Positions 23,015 to 34,560 of a DNA stretch of 64,000 nt are shown piece after piece. The position numbers and the translations under genes were made by a program. A model generated the notes under the pieces. The model made no database searches and was not told where the DNA came from. It saw only the letters and a program-made list of their open reading frames with translations. How positions within the stretch are numbered: the stretch's first letter is position 1; every line of letters begins with the position of its first letter. The stretch is from Puffinus mauretanicus (lineage: Eukaryota; Chordata; Aves; Procellariiformes; Procellariidae), in NCBI GenBank assembly GCA_023333565.1, contig JAJKFH010000227.1:2294001-2358000 (forward strand). The letters run 5' to 3'.

Positions 23015-26000
23015 CTCCGATATGGTGACTCCTAGCAGAAGATTACTCGGTGAATACATTGAGGACAGCCAAGTCTGTTCCACGTGCTATGGTGTAAATA
23101 TTTTCCAGTAAAGGAGGTAGGTGGAGGCCTCTCAAACAGGCAAGCATCTGACACAAGTGTTACAGCTCTTGTGTGATACCTTTGCTATGCATGTAAACAG
23201 GAAACACATTTAAATGTTAGTATGGAATTAAGAGAGAGTCTAAAAATGACCAACTTTACTAATTGAACTAGATTTTAATATACCAGTAGATCTCACTGTT
23301 AAAAGATTCTTTATAATCACATCTTAATGTAGGTCACCAATGGATTAGTAGAGTGGGAATAATTTGTTACACTAGAGTGTTTTGTATGCAATTGCAAATT
23401 TGAAATGCCAATTAAAGCTTAAGAACGTAGCCAGAGAGAGCTTATTTTGAATGGTGTTTGAAGAATTTGATGTTTTGTTTTTATGCTTCTGTTAGGGCAA
23501 TGTGTTTGATAGTTACATGGGAGAAAATGTGAAGAATATTTGATGATGGAACTGCTGTGCTTTCTTTACACTGAACTGAGCTGAGGAAATACAGTCCTAT
23601 TGACCTGCTTTTGTTTCTAGTAATTTGCTGGCTGTCTCAGGGAAATTGATAGGCAAAACTAACCCATTCAGTTTGCTGCATTAGGCCAATTTTTGTCTCG
23701 TTACGTACCTGAAGCAGAAGACTTCAGGCTTCTACTGCAAATATATTAAATATGTATTTTCAAGGGAGATTATGATTCAAAGTAATTTTGATCTCCAAAA
23801 CCTTCTTATCTATTGATCTCATCAATGTAAATGACCTTGTTCCATTATGTTTTTAAAACTTAGATTTTTGTTCACAATAGTTTCTGGAAACATGAAGAAA
23901 TGAATCTTGCTCCAATGTTAAAGCAAGCCCTTTTCCCCATCGCTTAAATCTGTGAGCTCAAATCAAAATGAGTGAGTTTATAACTATTTATGTAGGAAGA
24001 ACAGGTTTTTGAAAATGTGAGCATGGGGGAAGGAATGTGCTCGTGTGACTGAATGCTCAAGCTAGGGATTATGTCATTTATATGAGGCATTCTGACCATG
24101 AAGAAATTGGATTATAGAAGTGATCCCTGCAGTTGGAAAAGGTCTGCAATGGCAGAAATATTACAGCAGTAGATCATAAGCAGCAGCATTCTGAATGATG
24201 GGCACAGAAACCACTGTCTCTGTCTTTGATGTCATAAGTGTGGTTTGGAAGGTTTGGGATCCAGGTATTCGAAACATATCTTTATTTCTTCTTCATGTTG
24301 ACTACTGTTTTGCTTTCTTTTGGGAACCAGTCCATAACAAACTAGGGATTGTGTATGCCTTCTGGAAAAAACACACCCCGCATGAATCTGACCAGAGTTT
24401 ACTTTTTTGGGTACCTAAATATTAATGGTTATTGAGAATTGCTGTCAGCAATGACAAGGAATCCTGTGGCAACAAGTGAGGAAAATGCATGTAAACTTGA
24501 TGAAGCAGCAAATTGTAGTTCAGTAGCCTGTTTATGAATTTGCTGTGAGTGAGCGTATGGATGACTCAGAACTTTCGAGGATGACATTCTGGCCATGTTC
24601 ACTTCAGTGGCAGAACTCCTGTTGAGTTCAGCTGTGCCACGATTTCATCCCTAATATTTGTCAGAGAGGTAGTGGGAAGAGCCTTGCCGTGCCATATCCA
24701 CTTTGCTTTACCAGTCCACAGACCATCTGTTTTTTACTGGTGAAGTGTTGTTCCATAAAAACTACCAAAAACTGAGTGCAGTGCCAGCATGGGAACCAAA
24801 TTAGGTTGTTGTCCTAACAATGTGGTTTGCTTCTGCTCTGAGCAGTAACACTTTGATGCATTATTTTAAACTTAAATGAAAAATCTGTCACCAGCCTCGC
24901 ATTTGCCAATCATAGTTAGAAAAGCTCAAGCCAATATAAAGGATTTTATTTTTGCTTTTGTTTCAAGTTTCTTAAAGTTTGTCAGTGGAAAGATATTCCT
25001 TCCTTTTTCTAGAAGAAACGGAAAACACCAACCAAATCTGTATTCAATAGAAAAAATATTTTGTATAATACGCAGAAACTATAGAACATGAAGAGATGTA
25101 TGTTTATTAAAAATTCTTGATACTCTGCATAAGGTTTACCGCAAGAGAGATGAAAGTTTATCTTTGGAAGTATAAATTTTCACTTGTGGTATAAATTTGC
25201 TTGTGGCGTGGCAGTGGTATTGAAGAGAGTTTTTGGGCAAGAAATCAAAATGACTTAAACACACTATATGTCATTAAGTAGCTCATTACTTCAGCCCTAC
25301 TAAAAATGTAGGCATTTTCTGGTGAAATGCGATATAAGAACATCGGCAGTTGCAATTTTCTTTGTGTAATAGAAAATACAGGTCTCTCTTGAGTTTTTAC
25401 AGCAATCTCCACAAATGAGTTTGAGAAACCAGATTTCCAAATTCGGAATTTTGCATTTATAAGAAACTTTATAACACAAAGGATGATTTTGCATGTTGTC
25501 TTAGAAAAAATTGAGAGGGGATTTCTGAAGTTCATAAAAGAAAAGCTATCAATAGTTTTTATTCTTTAAAATAATCTTAAGTAATTAAATGAAACCAAAA
25601 TAACATTAGTTATTTCCTGTGTGTATAACTTTTTAGTGTATCATTTCTGTGAAAGCCTCTTGCATCTGCACATGTGTTTTTGCAGACTCTCACAAATCAT
25701 TTTTTAACATATTTGTCAGTTTTGGCCAATTATGACAAGAGGATAGAAGATCCGTACCTACAAATTAAATGCAGAACAAGTGTTTGGGTGAAGGAAGGAG
25801 ATACAATTCACTAATTGCTTTAAAGGAACCTGTGCCCTTAGTTCAGTTGTATTATTGGACACCAGAAATCCTCTTGGCTCCCATGCAGTCATGTGTTGCT
25901 CAGGGAACTATTTATGCATATTGAAATAACTCTCACATTAGGGATGTATTTGTTTGGTTTTGTTTTGTTTTTAAACAACAATCAAAACAACCAAAAAAAC

Positions 26001-26605
26001 CCAGTACCCACAGAAAAGAGGGCACTGTGGTGAAAGATGTATGAGTAGTGTTGTAGTCAGCTTAGCACTATTCTGTTGAATTTTCCCATCTGCTTCCAAG
26101 ACTACTTCGTATAGTGAATTTTTGCTGATTTCCATTCATGAGTTAACGTTTATTTCATCCAGAATACAACCCTGTCATTTAAATAACATAAGAAAAAAGT
26201 GTTATCTGAAAATACCTTACGATAAAGTCTGTTTTTTAACTATATGGTAAATGATGTATATTCTGTTTCAAATGGCACATAACTTTACTTTTTAAAATGC
26301 AGTTAAAAGAATAGAAAGAAATTGGTAATCAAAGCTTGGTGTTTCTATTGTGTCATAATATTGCTTCCAGTAAAGATGGGACCACCTTTCTATTATACTA
26401 GTTGAAAGAGATGTTCATACACTTCGATAGAAGAATGAAGCGTAGCGATGTCCTCTTCAGAGGCCTGTTCAAATAGAATTAAGCACTATACTGCTTTACA
26501 AAATTCTTTGACACAATACTGCTTGAGAAGCAGACCACCCACGTTTGTTTAATAGGAAACACATTTGACTCCTGCTTGATTGTGTAATATATGTCAGTTA
26601 GATCA

Positions 26606-26626
26606 GTGTATGTGTATATATATATT
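26606..26626. repeat. TA-rich dinucleotide repeat
   Basis: A GTATGTGTATATATATATTT tract, an ordinary short microsatellite in the intron. Confidence 0.7.
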
Positions 26627-27569
26627 TATGCACATAACCCAAACATAGTGCAGGTTGGGCCAGTTTAAGCAACTTGTAACTTGTGTCATGTAAAATCTGC
26701 GGATTGCAGTAAGTCACTACTGTTTCAGCTTCTCATTTGCTTTTAATGAAGATTTTGATCTTAATAGCAGTGCAGGATAAACAAAAAATATACCACACTT
26801 CTGTTCTGTCTTTCTTAAGCATTATCATGCCTTTAAATACTGGAGGAAGGGTAGTAAGTTGCTTCTCATAGACAAACTGTTAGCTCTAATGTTTCTCACC
26901 AGTGGATCTGTTTTATGAGATACTGCAGACTGTTGCTATTATATAGAATGTTTTATATAAATAAACATTACAGTTACTGAAAGTGTACACTATAAATACA
27001 GAATGTATTTAGTATTTTCTGTTTTTTCATTTTCCCACTTCAAAAAAAGCCTTTTTTATTGCTGTATTTTTAAAAACTATACCCATTTTTCCTTTTATCT
27101 CCTTTTTTTCCTTCCTAATCTTTGTATACTTTTTTTTTCCCCACTCTCTCTCTGTCTTCATTTCCTGTTTATAATTCTGGGCTTCGTGCATCTCATTTCT
27201 GAATATCATACTAGTCACTATCTGTCAGAGTGTATAGTGTATACGCAACGGTTTAAAACAGTGTTACACCTAGGTGCAACAGAGATCGCTACAAGTCTTG
27301 GTTATCAGCAATTGTAGACATGCATTTAGAGCTTGGATTCCATCAGGAGACTGTTGGAGAACTTCAAGAAAAATTCAGACTTTTTCGAATTGGTATTTTG
27401 TCCTATCTCTTTAATATTTCATCAGCACTAGAAATTGATGAATTTCTGTAACTTGGATTGTTGCGACTACATTGCTAATTGTCATTTCAATCCATCCCCC
27501 CTGACAGACCAGCTAACTCAAGAATCAGTCATGCTCTGGATACTCTGGAGGTTTGGGGGGAAGAGGAAT

Positions 27570-27690
27570 GGGTTAGTGGCAGTGCTCAAGCTAGTAATTT
27601 GCTGAGGATCTCTGATGTTTTCTGTTTACCCCATGCCTCTGTTTCTTCATTATATAGGACATTAACTAATCTTCCAAGCTATAGTAGTCT
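27570..27690 (+). mobile_element. Possible MIR SINE fragment (degenerate)
   Basis: TGCCTCTGTTTCTTCATTAT followed by an A/T-rich TAATCTTCC block parallels the MIR segment TGCCTCAGTTTCCTCATCTG, AAAATGGGGATAATA. The preceding GTGGCAGTGCTC and TAGTAATTTGCT could be the tRNA-derived/core part. It lies just upstream of a better MIR copy in the opposite orientation. Divergence makes it uncertain. Confidence 0.35.
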
Positions 27691-27894
27691 GAAAAGAAGT
27701 TGTGTGGTTTGTATCTGCATGGATGAGCTAATCTTGTGGTCCCTGGAAATACTTTTTGCCAACATTTTCTTCTCTTAGTAATAAATACCATGGACTGTAG
27801 CTCTTTGGAAATAAAAATTCACTTCAGCCTGTTCCTTTGAGGACCGCAGTGTTATCAGATGCTGTAGTGCACTTCTCCTCAACTGCCAGGTCAT

Positions 27895-28045
27895 GGCTTA
27901 GAGGTAGGACAAACTTCATTTTACAGTTTTAAGGGCTGAGCAGAAGCAGACAAGAATTTGCCCAATTCTGCAGCATCATGCCTGTGGCAGATGGGGGAGT
28001 TGAAGCAGGTTCTCCTGAGCTGTGCGCTATTCAGAACTTCTACTC
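27895..28045 (-). mobile_element. MIR SINE (ancient CORE-SINE), antisense to BANP
   Basis: In plus-strand order the blocks are GAGGTAGGAC, TTCATTTTACAG, GGGCTGAGCAGAAGCAGACA, TTTGCCCAATTCTGCAGCAT, GTGGCAGATGGGGGAGTTGA and GCAGGTTCTCCTGAG. These follow the reverse complement of MIR in the right order and spacing: GAGGTAGG, CATTTTACAGATGAGG, ACTGAGGCACAGAG, CTTGCCCAAGGTCACACAGC, GTGGCAGAGC, ACCCAGGTCT. MIR elements were inserted in early amniotes and survive as diverged fossils in sauropsids. Confidence 0.7.
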
Positions 28046-29519
28046 TGAATCTTACCAAGTGGACCATCTCCATCTGACAATTTCAGAAAAGCTGCATTGC
28101 AGTTCATTCTGAAGTCCATAAGAGTGGTGACTGTTGTTAAGGGCAGAACTTGGGAAGAGAGGAGGGAGAGTTTGCAGAGGTGTTGAACTATCTCGTACTC
28201 AAGAGAGTGAGAAGCAAAGTCTGAGAGTTCAGCACATCTTTAAATGGAAGGAAGTGAAAGAAAGCATTTCTGTTGTGCTTTTCTTATATCCAAAATGCAT
28301 TAATTTTTTTTGTACAGCACCCTTGGGAAAGGCCTTGTGATGCAGCAGTGCTGCTTTTTTCAAACATGTTGTCTTCCTCAGAGCTGCAAAAGTCTGGCTT
28401 CAGTTCCAAATAGCTGCTTCTTTGTGAATCAATTAAATGCTGCCACATGGAGGGAAGTGATAACCTCTTTTGAGGCTAGGCAAGAAGATAATATGAGAAC
28501 CCATTGAGTTTATCTCAGCGCCGCAGTTCTCATAAATGGCATCAATGCTGGCACTTGCTTACTGACTTTATGTAAGCACTGTAATTTAATGCTGGCTGTT
28601 GTTTTCTTCTTTCCTGGGCACTTATGTTTATTTCAATTACTTTCCTGGCCAGTTACTGTTTAATAAACTGAAATAAAGGCAGCAATTTTGGGAAATAAAA
28701 TAAATTGTTGGCAGCGTGTTTTTTCTCTCCTTCTCACACTTCTCCTGTTCTTGCATTATACAAGCGATGAATTTGATTTTCCATTCTTGAATGTAAGCAG
28801 CTGCTTAGCCCACCAGTCGCAACTGTGATTGCATGTAACTTGATTGTGCATGATGGCTGTCAAGCATTTGTGAGTTCATAGGCTCTATAGAAAGAAGAAA
28901 ACTAATGCATTAGGTCACTTGGACCATCTCTTTCCAGCCGATGCACAGTTGTTCCATCCTGTCAATACTTTTCCGCTTTGGCCAGACTTACTTATAGTAC
29001 GTGCTGAAGTGCGCTGGTCCTCACTTCTTGAGAGGCAGCTAAAAACATTCAGATAAGTCTGTGAGCATAAAAGCAGTTTTCTCAGTGACTTTGAATGTTG
29101 CTTCAGGAGTGTATAACGAAAAAAGGGGCAAGTTGTGTAATTTGTAAGAAAGATGTGCTCATTGGAAAAGTTACTGCTCCAGATATGATAACTTATTTGA
29201 ACGAACTTTTTTCTAATGAAAATCAAGGGAGTCTTGCGTGGATTTCAGAAGTCATTACATATTCATGTATTAACAAGGCCCAAACCCTGATGTCAGCAAG
29301 AGGTATTGGACCATTTATAATCAATGTGTTGATGGCCAAGGATCGTCTCTATCCATACTAAAGATCCATCCGAGCTATGAAGTTAGAAGTGAAACAGAGG
29401 ACTCTTTGTGTCACTGTTGTACTAATCACTGTTTTCTTTGGGCTGATTCCTCCATATGTGGAACTTCTCCAGTGTTATGACTGTCTGCAGGGTAGTTACT
29501 ACAGTGTGCAGCGATGGTG

Positions 29520-29630
29520 TTCCTTTAGGGCCTGATTCAGAAGGGTGCGGAGCGTGCTTTACTCTCGCCATCTGTAGAGGAGGCTGGTGGTTACCCAGTA
29601 TCACTCAGGCTCAGTTCCTGCATAAACAAA
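29520..29630. repeat. Possible ancient interspersed repeat end
   Basis: TAGGGCCTGATTCAGAAGGG, then GTGCGGAGCG, resembles the GGGCCTGATTC, GGTGCTGAGC ends of an old repeat common in turtles and crocodilians. Only one end is visible and the rest does not fit clearly, so this is a weak call. Confidence 0.25.
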
Positions 29631-30019
29631 ACATCCTAATGAACTTTCAATGGACACCAGACAAGAAATATTTTCTTTACTATCGAAGGTCTATAAATGA
29701 CAAAATTGAACTTTTACAGTGTGGTTTTAGAAGACATGAAGAGTCTAAGAAAGTATTTGATCCCTGACATTTTGAGAGGAAAAGCAGCTCAGCCACCAAA
29801 CACAGACTGATCAGCGCAAAAATAATGTACATTCATCTGGAAAACGCATTGCTGCATGCGAGGAGAGCTGTGATTTCATAAAAATCTCGTAAACGGAATT
29901 CCAGAAAGTTGCATAGCTTTTCCTTTCCTGGCTTTGAACTTTCTTTTCTCCATTTCACAAGGGTTAAAAAGTGAAGTGAGGAGATGCCTCAAGCTGACTG
30001 CAAGTAAAATGTAAATAAA

Positions 30020-30310
30020 TTCCCGCAGCGTTCAGGTTTCTGTCGTGCCAGTCCTTTCCAAACCCACAAGCTCCTTCGGAAGGGGAGAAATTTTCGTTGT
30101 TGATTCATAAGTGAGTTTTTCTTGGCGGCACGTGTGGTGGCGTTTGCCATCCAGATGGGCTCCCGAGGCACTGTGGTGAGGGCTTATGTAACGGGATGTC
30201 TCGGGAAGGGGGTGGTTAAAGCAACAACCCTCCTTTTTCCATCTGTTCTGCTGCTGGTTCTGTCCGATCGCATTGTGCTGCTGTGTAAAAGACAAACAGC
30301 TGTTTAATCA
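30020..30310. promoter_or_regulatory. CpG-richer non-coding patch, candidate enhancer
   Basis: In a CpG-poor intron this stretch contains about a dozen CpGs in under 300 bp, for example GGCGGCACGTG, TAACGGG, CTCGGG and GTCCGATCGC. It includes a perfect CACGTG E-box (30129-30134) and a CAGCTG E-box (30298-30303). Several short ORFs overlap it on both strands but none resembles a known protein. No splice-flanked BANP-like exon is present. A constrained regulatory element is one explanation; an old GC-rich repeat or an unrecognised alternative exon are others. Confidence 0.3.
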
Positions 30311-30878
30311 ACTTCTCTGTAAAATTGTGGCTATCAAAAATGACCTGATGTGTGGTTATTGGCAGCGACTCCTTAAAATCAGAAGCATTTATGTCGATCA
30401 AGAGTTATTGCTTCAATTTAGGTGATTCCGTTTGTTTTGAGCATCAGACTTTGATTTCAAACAGTAAGTTGATCCTTTGGCCATAAACACATCATATACT
30501 TAGGTATGTTCCATTCCAAAACAGAATGAGGTCTGATAAACCTTGTGGGATTGTTTCTCCCAGTGAGTAAAAGAAATAACAAGAGTCTTTGCTTGCTGAC
30601 TGTCACCATAAATGAATGCTCTGACATTTTGAATGTGCTAAACTAAAAGGTAAATTTAACTCAAGACTTAAAAGCGTGGTATCCCATAAGTGCATTTTTA
30701 TTATGCAAAAGAAGGTAATAGTTAGCATGAGTGCATTAGGTATTTTATTTGGAAGGAGATTGTTAGTGGCCGAGTAAGTCAAACAAGCGTTGGAGTCTTT
30801 AGGTCCTAATCTTCATGAAAAGCCATTTCGGATGAAAATGCTTGTGTAGTCTGTATGGAATGCTGCCACTGCAATTTT

Positions 30879-30900
30879 TAGCTGTACAGCTATAGCTATA
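30879..30900. repeat. Two overlapping perfect palindromes
   Basis: TAGCTGTACAGCTA (30879-30892) is a 14-bp perfect palindrome. It overlaps TATAGCTATA (30891-30900), a 10-bp palindrome. Each could be a dimer-binding site or chance; there is no supporting context. Confidence 0.7.
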
Positions 30901-31039
30901 TGAAGTATGCAATTTTGCTTTCATACTGAGACCCAAATGTTGCATGAATATATATATTTTGGGAGGAAATGAGACATAGATCTTTTTTCAAGGTATCTTG
31001 TTTTATTTGCTGTATCTTTTTGGATTTTTGCAACATGTT

Positions 31040-31150
31040 TTTAGAGCAAGCAATGCGTTTCTTTTAAAAATGGGGAAACAAATAAGAGCAAATGTATGTC
31101 ATTTGTCCAGTATCATCGTAGTGGAGTACCTCTCATGTAACTTGTGAACT
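31040..31150 (-). mobile_element. Possible MIR fragment, antisense (weak)
   Basis: TTTAAAAATGGGGAAAC, then GTCATTTGTCCAGTATCATC, then GTAGTGGAG, loosely follows the reverse MIR order (ACAAATGGGGAAACTGAGG, GACTTGCCCAAGGTCACA, GTGGCAGAG). It is short and diverged. Confidence 0.25.
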
Positions 31151-32271
31151 GAGGCAAGTCTGTAGTAGTTGACACGAAGACTTTCCTATTTTCAGATTAT
31201 AAAACTTCTGATTTGGTCTAGAATTATTTTCTTGTGGGGTTGATTGATTTATTTAATGAGTTAGACACTTCATGGTTTTGATAATTATACTCTGGTTATT
31301 AAACAGTTACATTTATGCAGCTGTTGATATTCTGTTACCATCAGAGAAAAGTGATCCAAAGGTCCCTACGGGAATGCCTTACGGCCACTACTGTAACATG
31401 CCGCGTGGAACTCACTTCAATCAAAGTGTGCAACCAGGAACATCAAAAATACTCTATTCCTGTAGTGATTAATTTGCTCACTTCCATTTCACAGCCTATC
31501 TCTGGTTCTGCAGTTCTGCTAACCTTTTGTAGCACTTGGCACATGCTGCAAGGGAGTCGGAGTTTGAGCAACATAAAATGCTGTCATTTCTTGCCAGAAT
31601 GGTAAATTTGATGCTCCACTAGATGGCATTATTTGCATGCTTATGGCTGTCCCTTGAGGAGTCAAAATCAAACAGGTTCTGCTCTTGATAAAATAGATAA
31701 AAATAGACTGACTGGTTTTCCAGAAAGGTGGTAACGGTGTCTGAGTGCAGGATCTCATCTGTTTTGGAAGAGGATACATTGGTGGAATTGGGATATTCTA
31801 GATGCTAATTAGTTTTATTTTTGTTGTTGAAACTTCTGGTAGGGTCCTGTAGACGCGCATTTTAATTTGTAGAACAAGGACATTTAAAATAATTTTTCAT
31901 TTCATGTTTCTTCTGGTTCTGTGATTTGCTAAAAATGAAATATTCAGGCAAATATTCTAAATAAATATTAATAAATATTAATGAAATATTCTGAAAAATT
32001 AGCTTTTAATAAAATAAAATTAGATGTTAAATATGCTGATAATTCAAAGCTAGTTATTATTTCTTTCGAGGAACAGTACATTGCCAGAATGAAATCTGAG
32101 CCGGATCTGCACATACGCATCAAGAAGGTGCTTAGTTTTCTCGTGTAACGTTTGGTTTCAAAATGGTTTAAATCTCTTAAATTACAAGACATTCTATCTG
32201 TGTTTCACAGAGAGCAATAACAGAGAAAGAGAAATCTCATGCGTTTTGGGTTGTACTGCTTTCTCATAACT

Positions 32272-32317
32272 TTTTTTTTTAAAAAAACAAACAACCAATA
32301 AACAAACAAACAAAAAA
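32272..32317. repeat. T-run/A-run and (AAAC)n simple repeat
   Basis: A T tract followed directly by A7 and CAAACAAACAAACAAA-type units. It is a low-complexity intronic sequence; an A-rich retroposon tail is possible but no body was recognised. Confidence 0.7.
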
Positions 32318-34199
32318 CTATCTGGATGTTGGAGACCACATATTTTACCCGAAGCAGAAAGACTTCTAGCAATCACTTGTAAAAGGTGAATGTTCTCTTG
32401 CAGTAGGCCTTTGATATGGTATGCTTGAGACAAATGCAAAAAATAAATGTGGTTACAGCCATCTGCATCCACCAAATCATCGGGTTGCAGCTTCAGATTG
32501 ACAGAGAAAGTTGTAATGACTGAAGCAGTGTATAATTCATTTTCACTTTAATCTGTTATTAAGACACAAGCCTGTATGTGCAAACACTTTTTACGCTGTT
32601 TGGTAGATCTTTAAAACAAGTTCATTTCTGGAATGTTTCCTCAATGTAATAGAATAATCTGACATTATTGAGGAAAACTTTCTTGCCTGTTCTTCCAAAT
32701 GGTTTAGTGTTCTATTTGCATAGAATTGTAATCAGCAGATTGTCTAAACAGTGTGATTAGCGTTTTATAAATAGTTGCTGATTGTAGTTTAACACTTCTG
32801 GCTTTCTTTGATGCTGGTACATCAAAATGCACCCTTTTGATCCCAGAAAGTATTCTTACCAGACAGATAGTTAATTTGAACTTGGCTTTGTTTTAGGAGC
32901 TGAGATGAGAAAACATTGTTTTAAATTGTTGGTTTTCTTGAAATAGCTAAAACATGCTGCTTTCATATATATTAGAAAGGAGATTTTCATTCGAAAAGGG
33001 AAGCAATGAGTGATAGGATGTTACCTCAACCCATCCTGTTCTTGAACTTGGGGAATTTTATAGTAGTCATAGTTTGGGGCAGATGGTGTCTTGGTAATTG
33101 TAAGACCTGTGTTACTGGGATTTTGGGGAATAGGAATGGGACGCTGATAGACTGATGTCAGTTCAGTCTGCACAAATTTATGTCCACAGTCTCACTTCTA
33201 TTCCAGTTATCTTGTAAAAGGTATGAAAATACAATGTTTAGAGTTTGGTTCCTTAATGTGCTGATGTGTGTATTTATCTAACACCCACATCATGATGGCA
33301 TCTGGAAGCCAGGAGAATTATGCAATATGAGCAATACACTCCTGTAAAAAGCATTTTTTGGTGTCCCTAAAGTTAGTCCTCATTCCCTAAATTGTCTAAT
33401 CACATGCTCACACTTAAGACGACTGACTTCACTGATGTTTTTCACATCTGGAGCGTTTCCTCGAATGTGCCTGGCTTTTTCAATTGTGTTCTTAGTGGTA
33501 TTTATGAATATCCTTCTGACATTTAATTTTCCTACTGTGGGTAAACAATTTCTAGGTATTTGTTGTAAAGCAGTTGTAAAATTAGCAATTATGTGTTTTG
33601 TCATAAAGTTACCTAAGATAAGACTCCTCGTGATCTCTAGTATAGAGTTGAGTTCCTGTTGTCCAAGTGGAAAGGGATTTGATTAACATGGAATTTTGAG
33701 GTTTATATATTATCATAACTTAGTTGAAGAGTACAATAAAATAATCCATTTTCTATGGAACCTTATTTGCAGAAATCCTCTTTAACCATATCTTCTGTAC
33801 CTAGGAGAACAGGGCATTTCTTTTCTGTAAAAGCTGACAATTGAAAATTTCCTGAAAAAGTTCAGATTTTGTGAGCATTTTATAGTGTTTGATTTTAATA
33901 TTTGTTTAAAATATTCTGGTTACTGACACAGGTTTAGTAAATCCTTCTTTAGGTATGTGTAGTAGAATAGGATTTCAGTTGTATTTGGGGCTGTTCCTAA
34001 GTACCCCCTGAATATAGTTTGCACTATAAAGTGTGTACACTCTAGTCTCTAGTAGTCTATAAATTTATAGCTGTGTGAATGTAATAGTTAAAAAAAGGAA
34101 CTGTAGAAATAAAATGGAAAAGAGAGCAATTGCTTGGTAGCTGAATTTTCCTTCCCTCCTCCCTCTCTCCGTGTTTTTAACAACTCCCCCCATCTCTTT

Positions 34200-34560
34200 T
34201 TGGATGTTGTTTAGCCTGTGGATGAGAACAATGTTTCGGAAAGTGATTATCCGGTGACATGACTGACGTTCACAAGCATGTGACGTTGGAGAAGCTGCCA
34301 AGGTTCTGCCATCCCACCAACTGTAACGGGGCGAGTTTTCCTTGAATGAGGACGATGTTGCCCTCCCCGCCTGCATCCCTTTGCCCAACCCTAAACACTT
34401 CTGAGTTTTGGAGAGGGAAACTGCCTCCCAGCTGTGGAGATCATACCCCCCCACCTCCCCAGCTGTCAAATGAGTAAACAATTACTCCCCTTAAAATTGT
34501 TTCAATATGGTCAATGCATGACCATAATTACGTTTGAAGAATTGAAGCCTGAAGGCGCAA
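34200..34560. promoter_or_regulatory. CpG-richer patch with paired TGACGTT sites and an inverted TGGTCA repeat, candidate enhancer
   Basis: Eight CpGs occur between about 34235 and 34370, against a CpG-poor background. Two TGACGTT direct repeats (34264-34270 and 34281-34287) start 17 bp apart and resemble CRE half-sites. Further on, TATGGTCA-ATGCA-TGACCATA (34506-34526) is a perfect inverted repeat with 8-bp arms and a 5-bp spacer. The arms contain GGTCA/TGACC, the core of nuclear-receptor half-sites. The antisense 138-codon ORF over this region is Ser/Gly/basic-rich without a domain and is treated as chance. The regulatory role is inferred. Confidence 0.3.

Noticed and set aside
29095..29361. 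88-codon plus-strand ORF with CVICKKD, considered as a zinc-binding domain
   Set aside because: Only one CxxC pair is present and no other spaced Cys/His pairs complete a known finger.
34065..34481. 138-codon minus-strand ORF
   Set aside because: No domain or family resemblance. It overlaps the CpG-rich patch, where stop codons are rarer, which explains its length.
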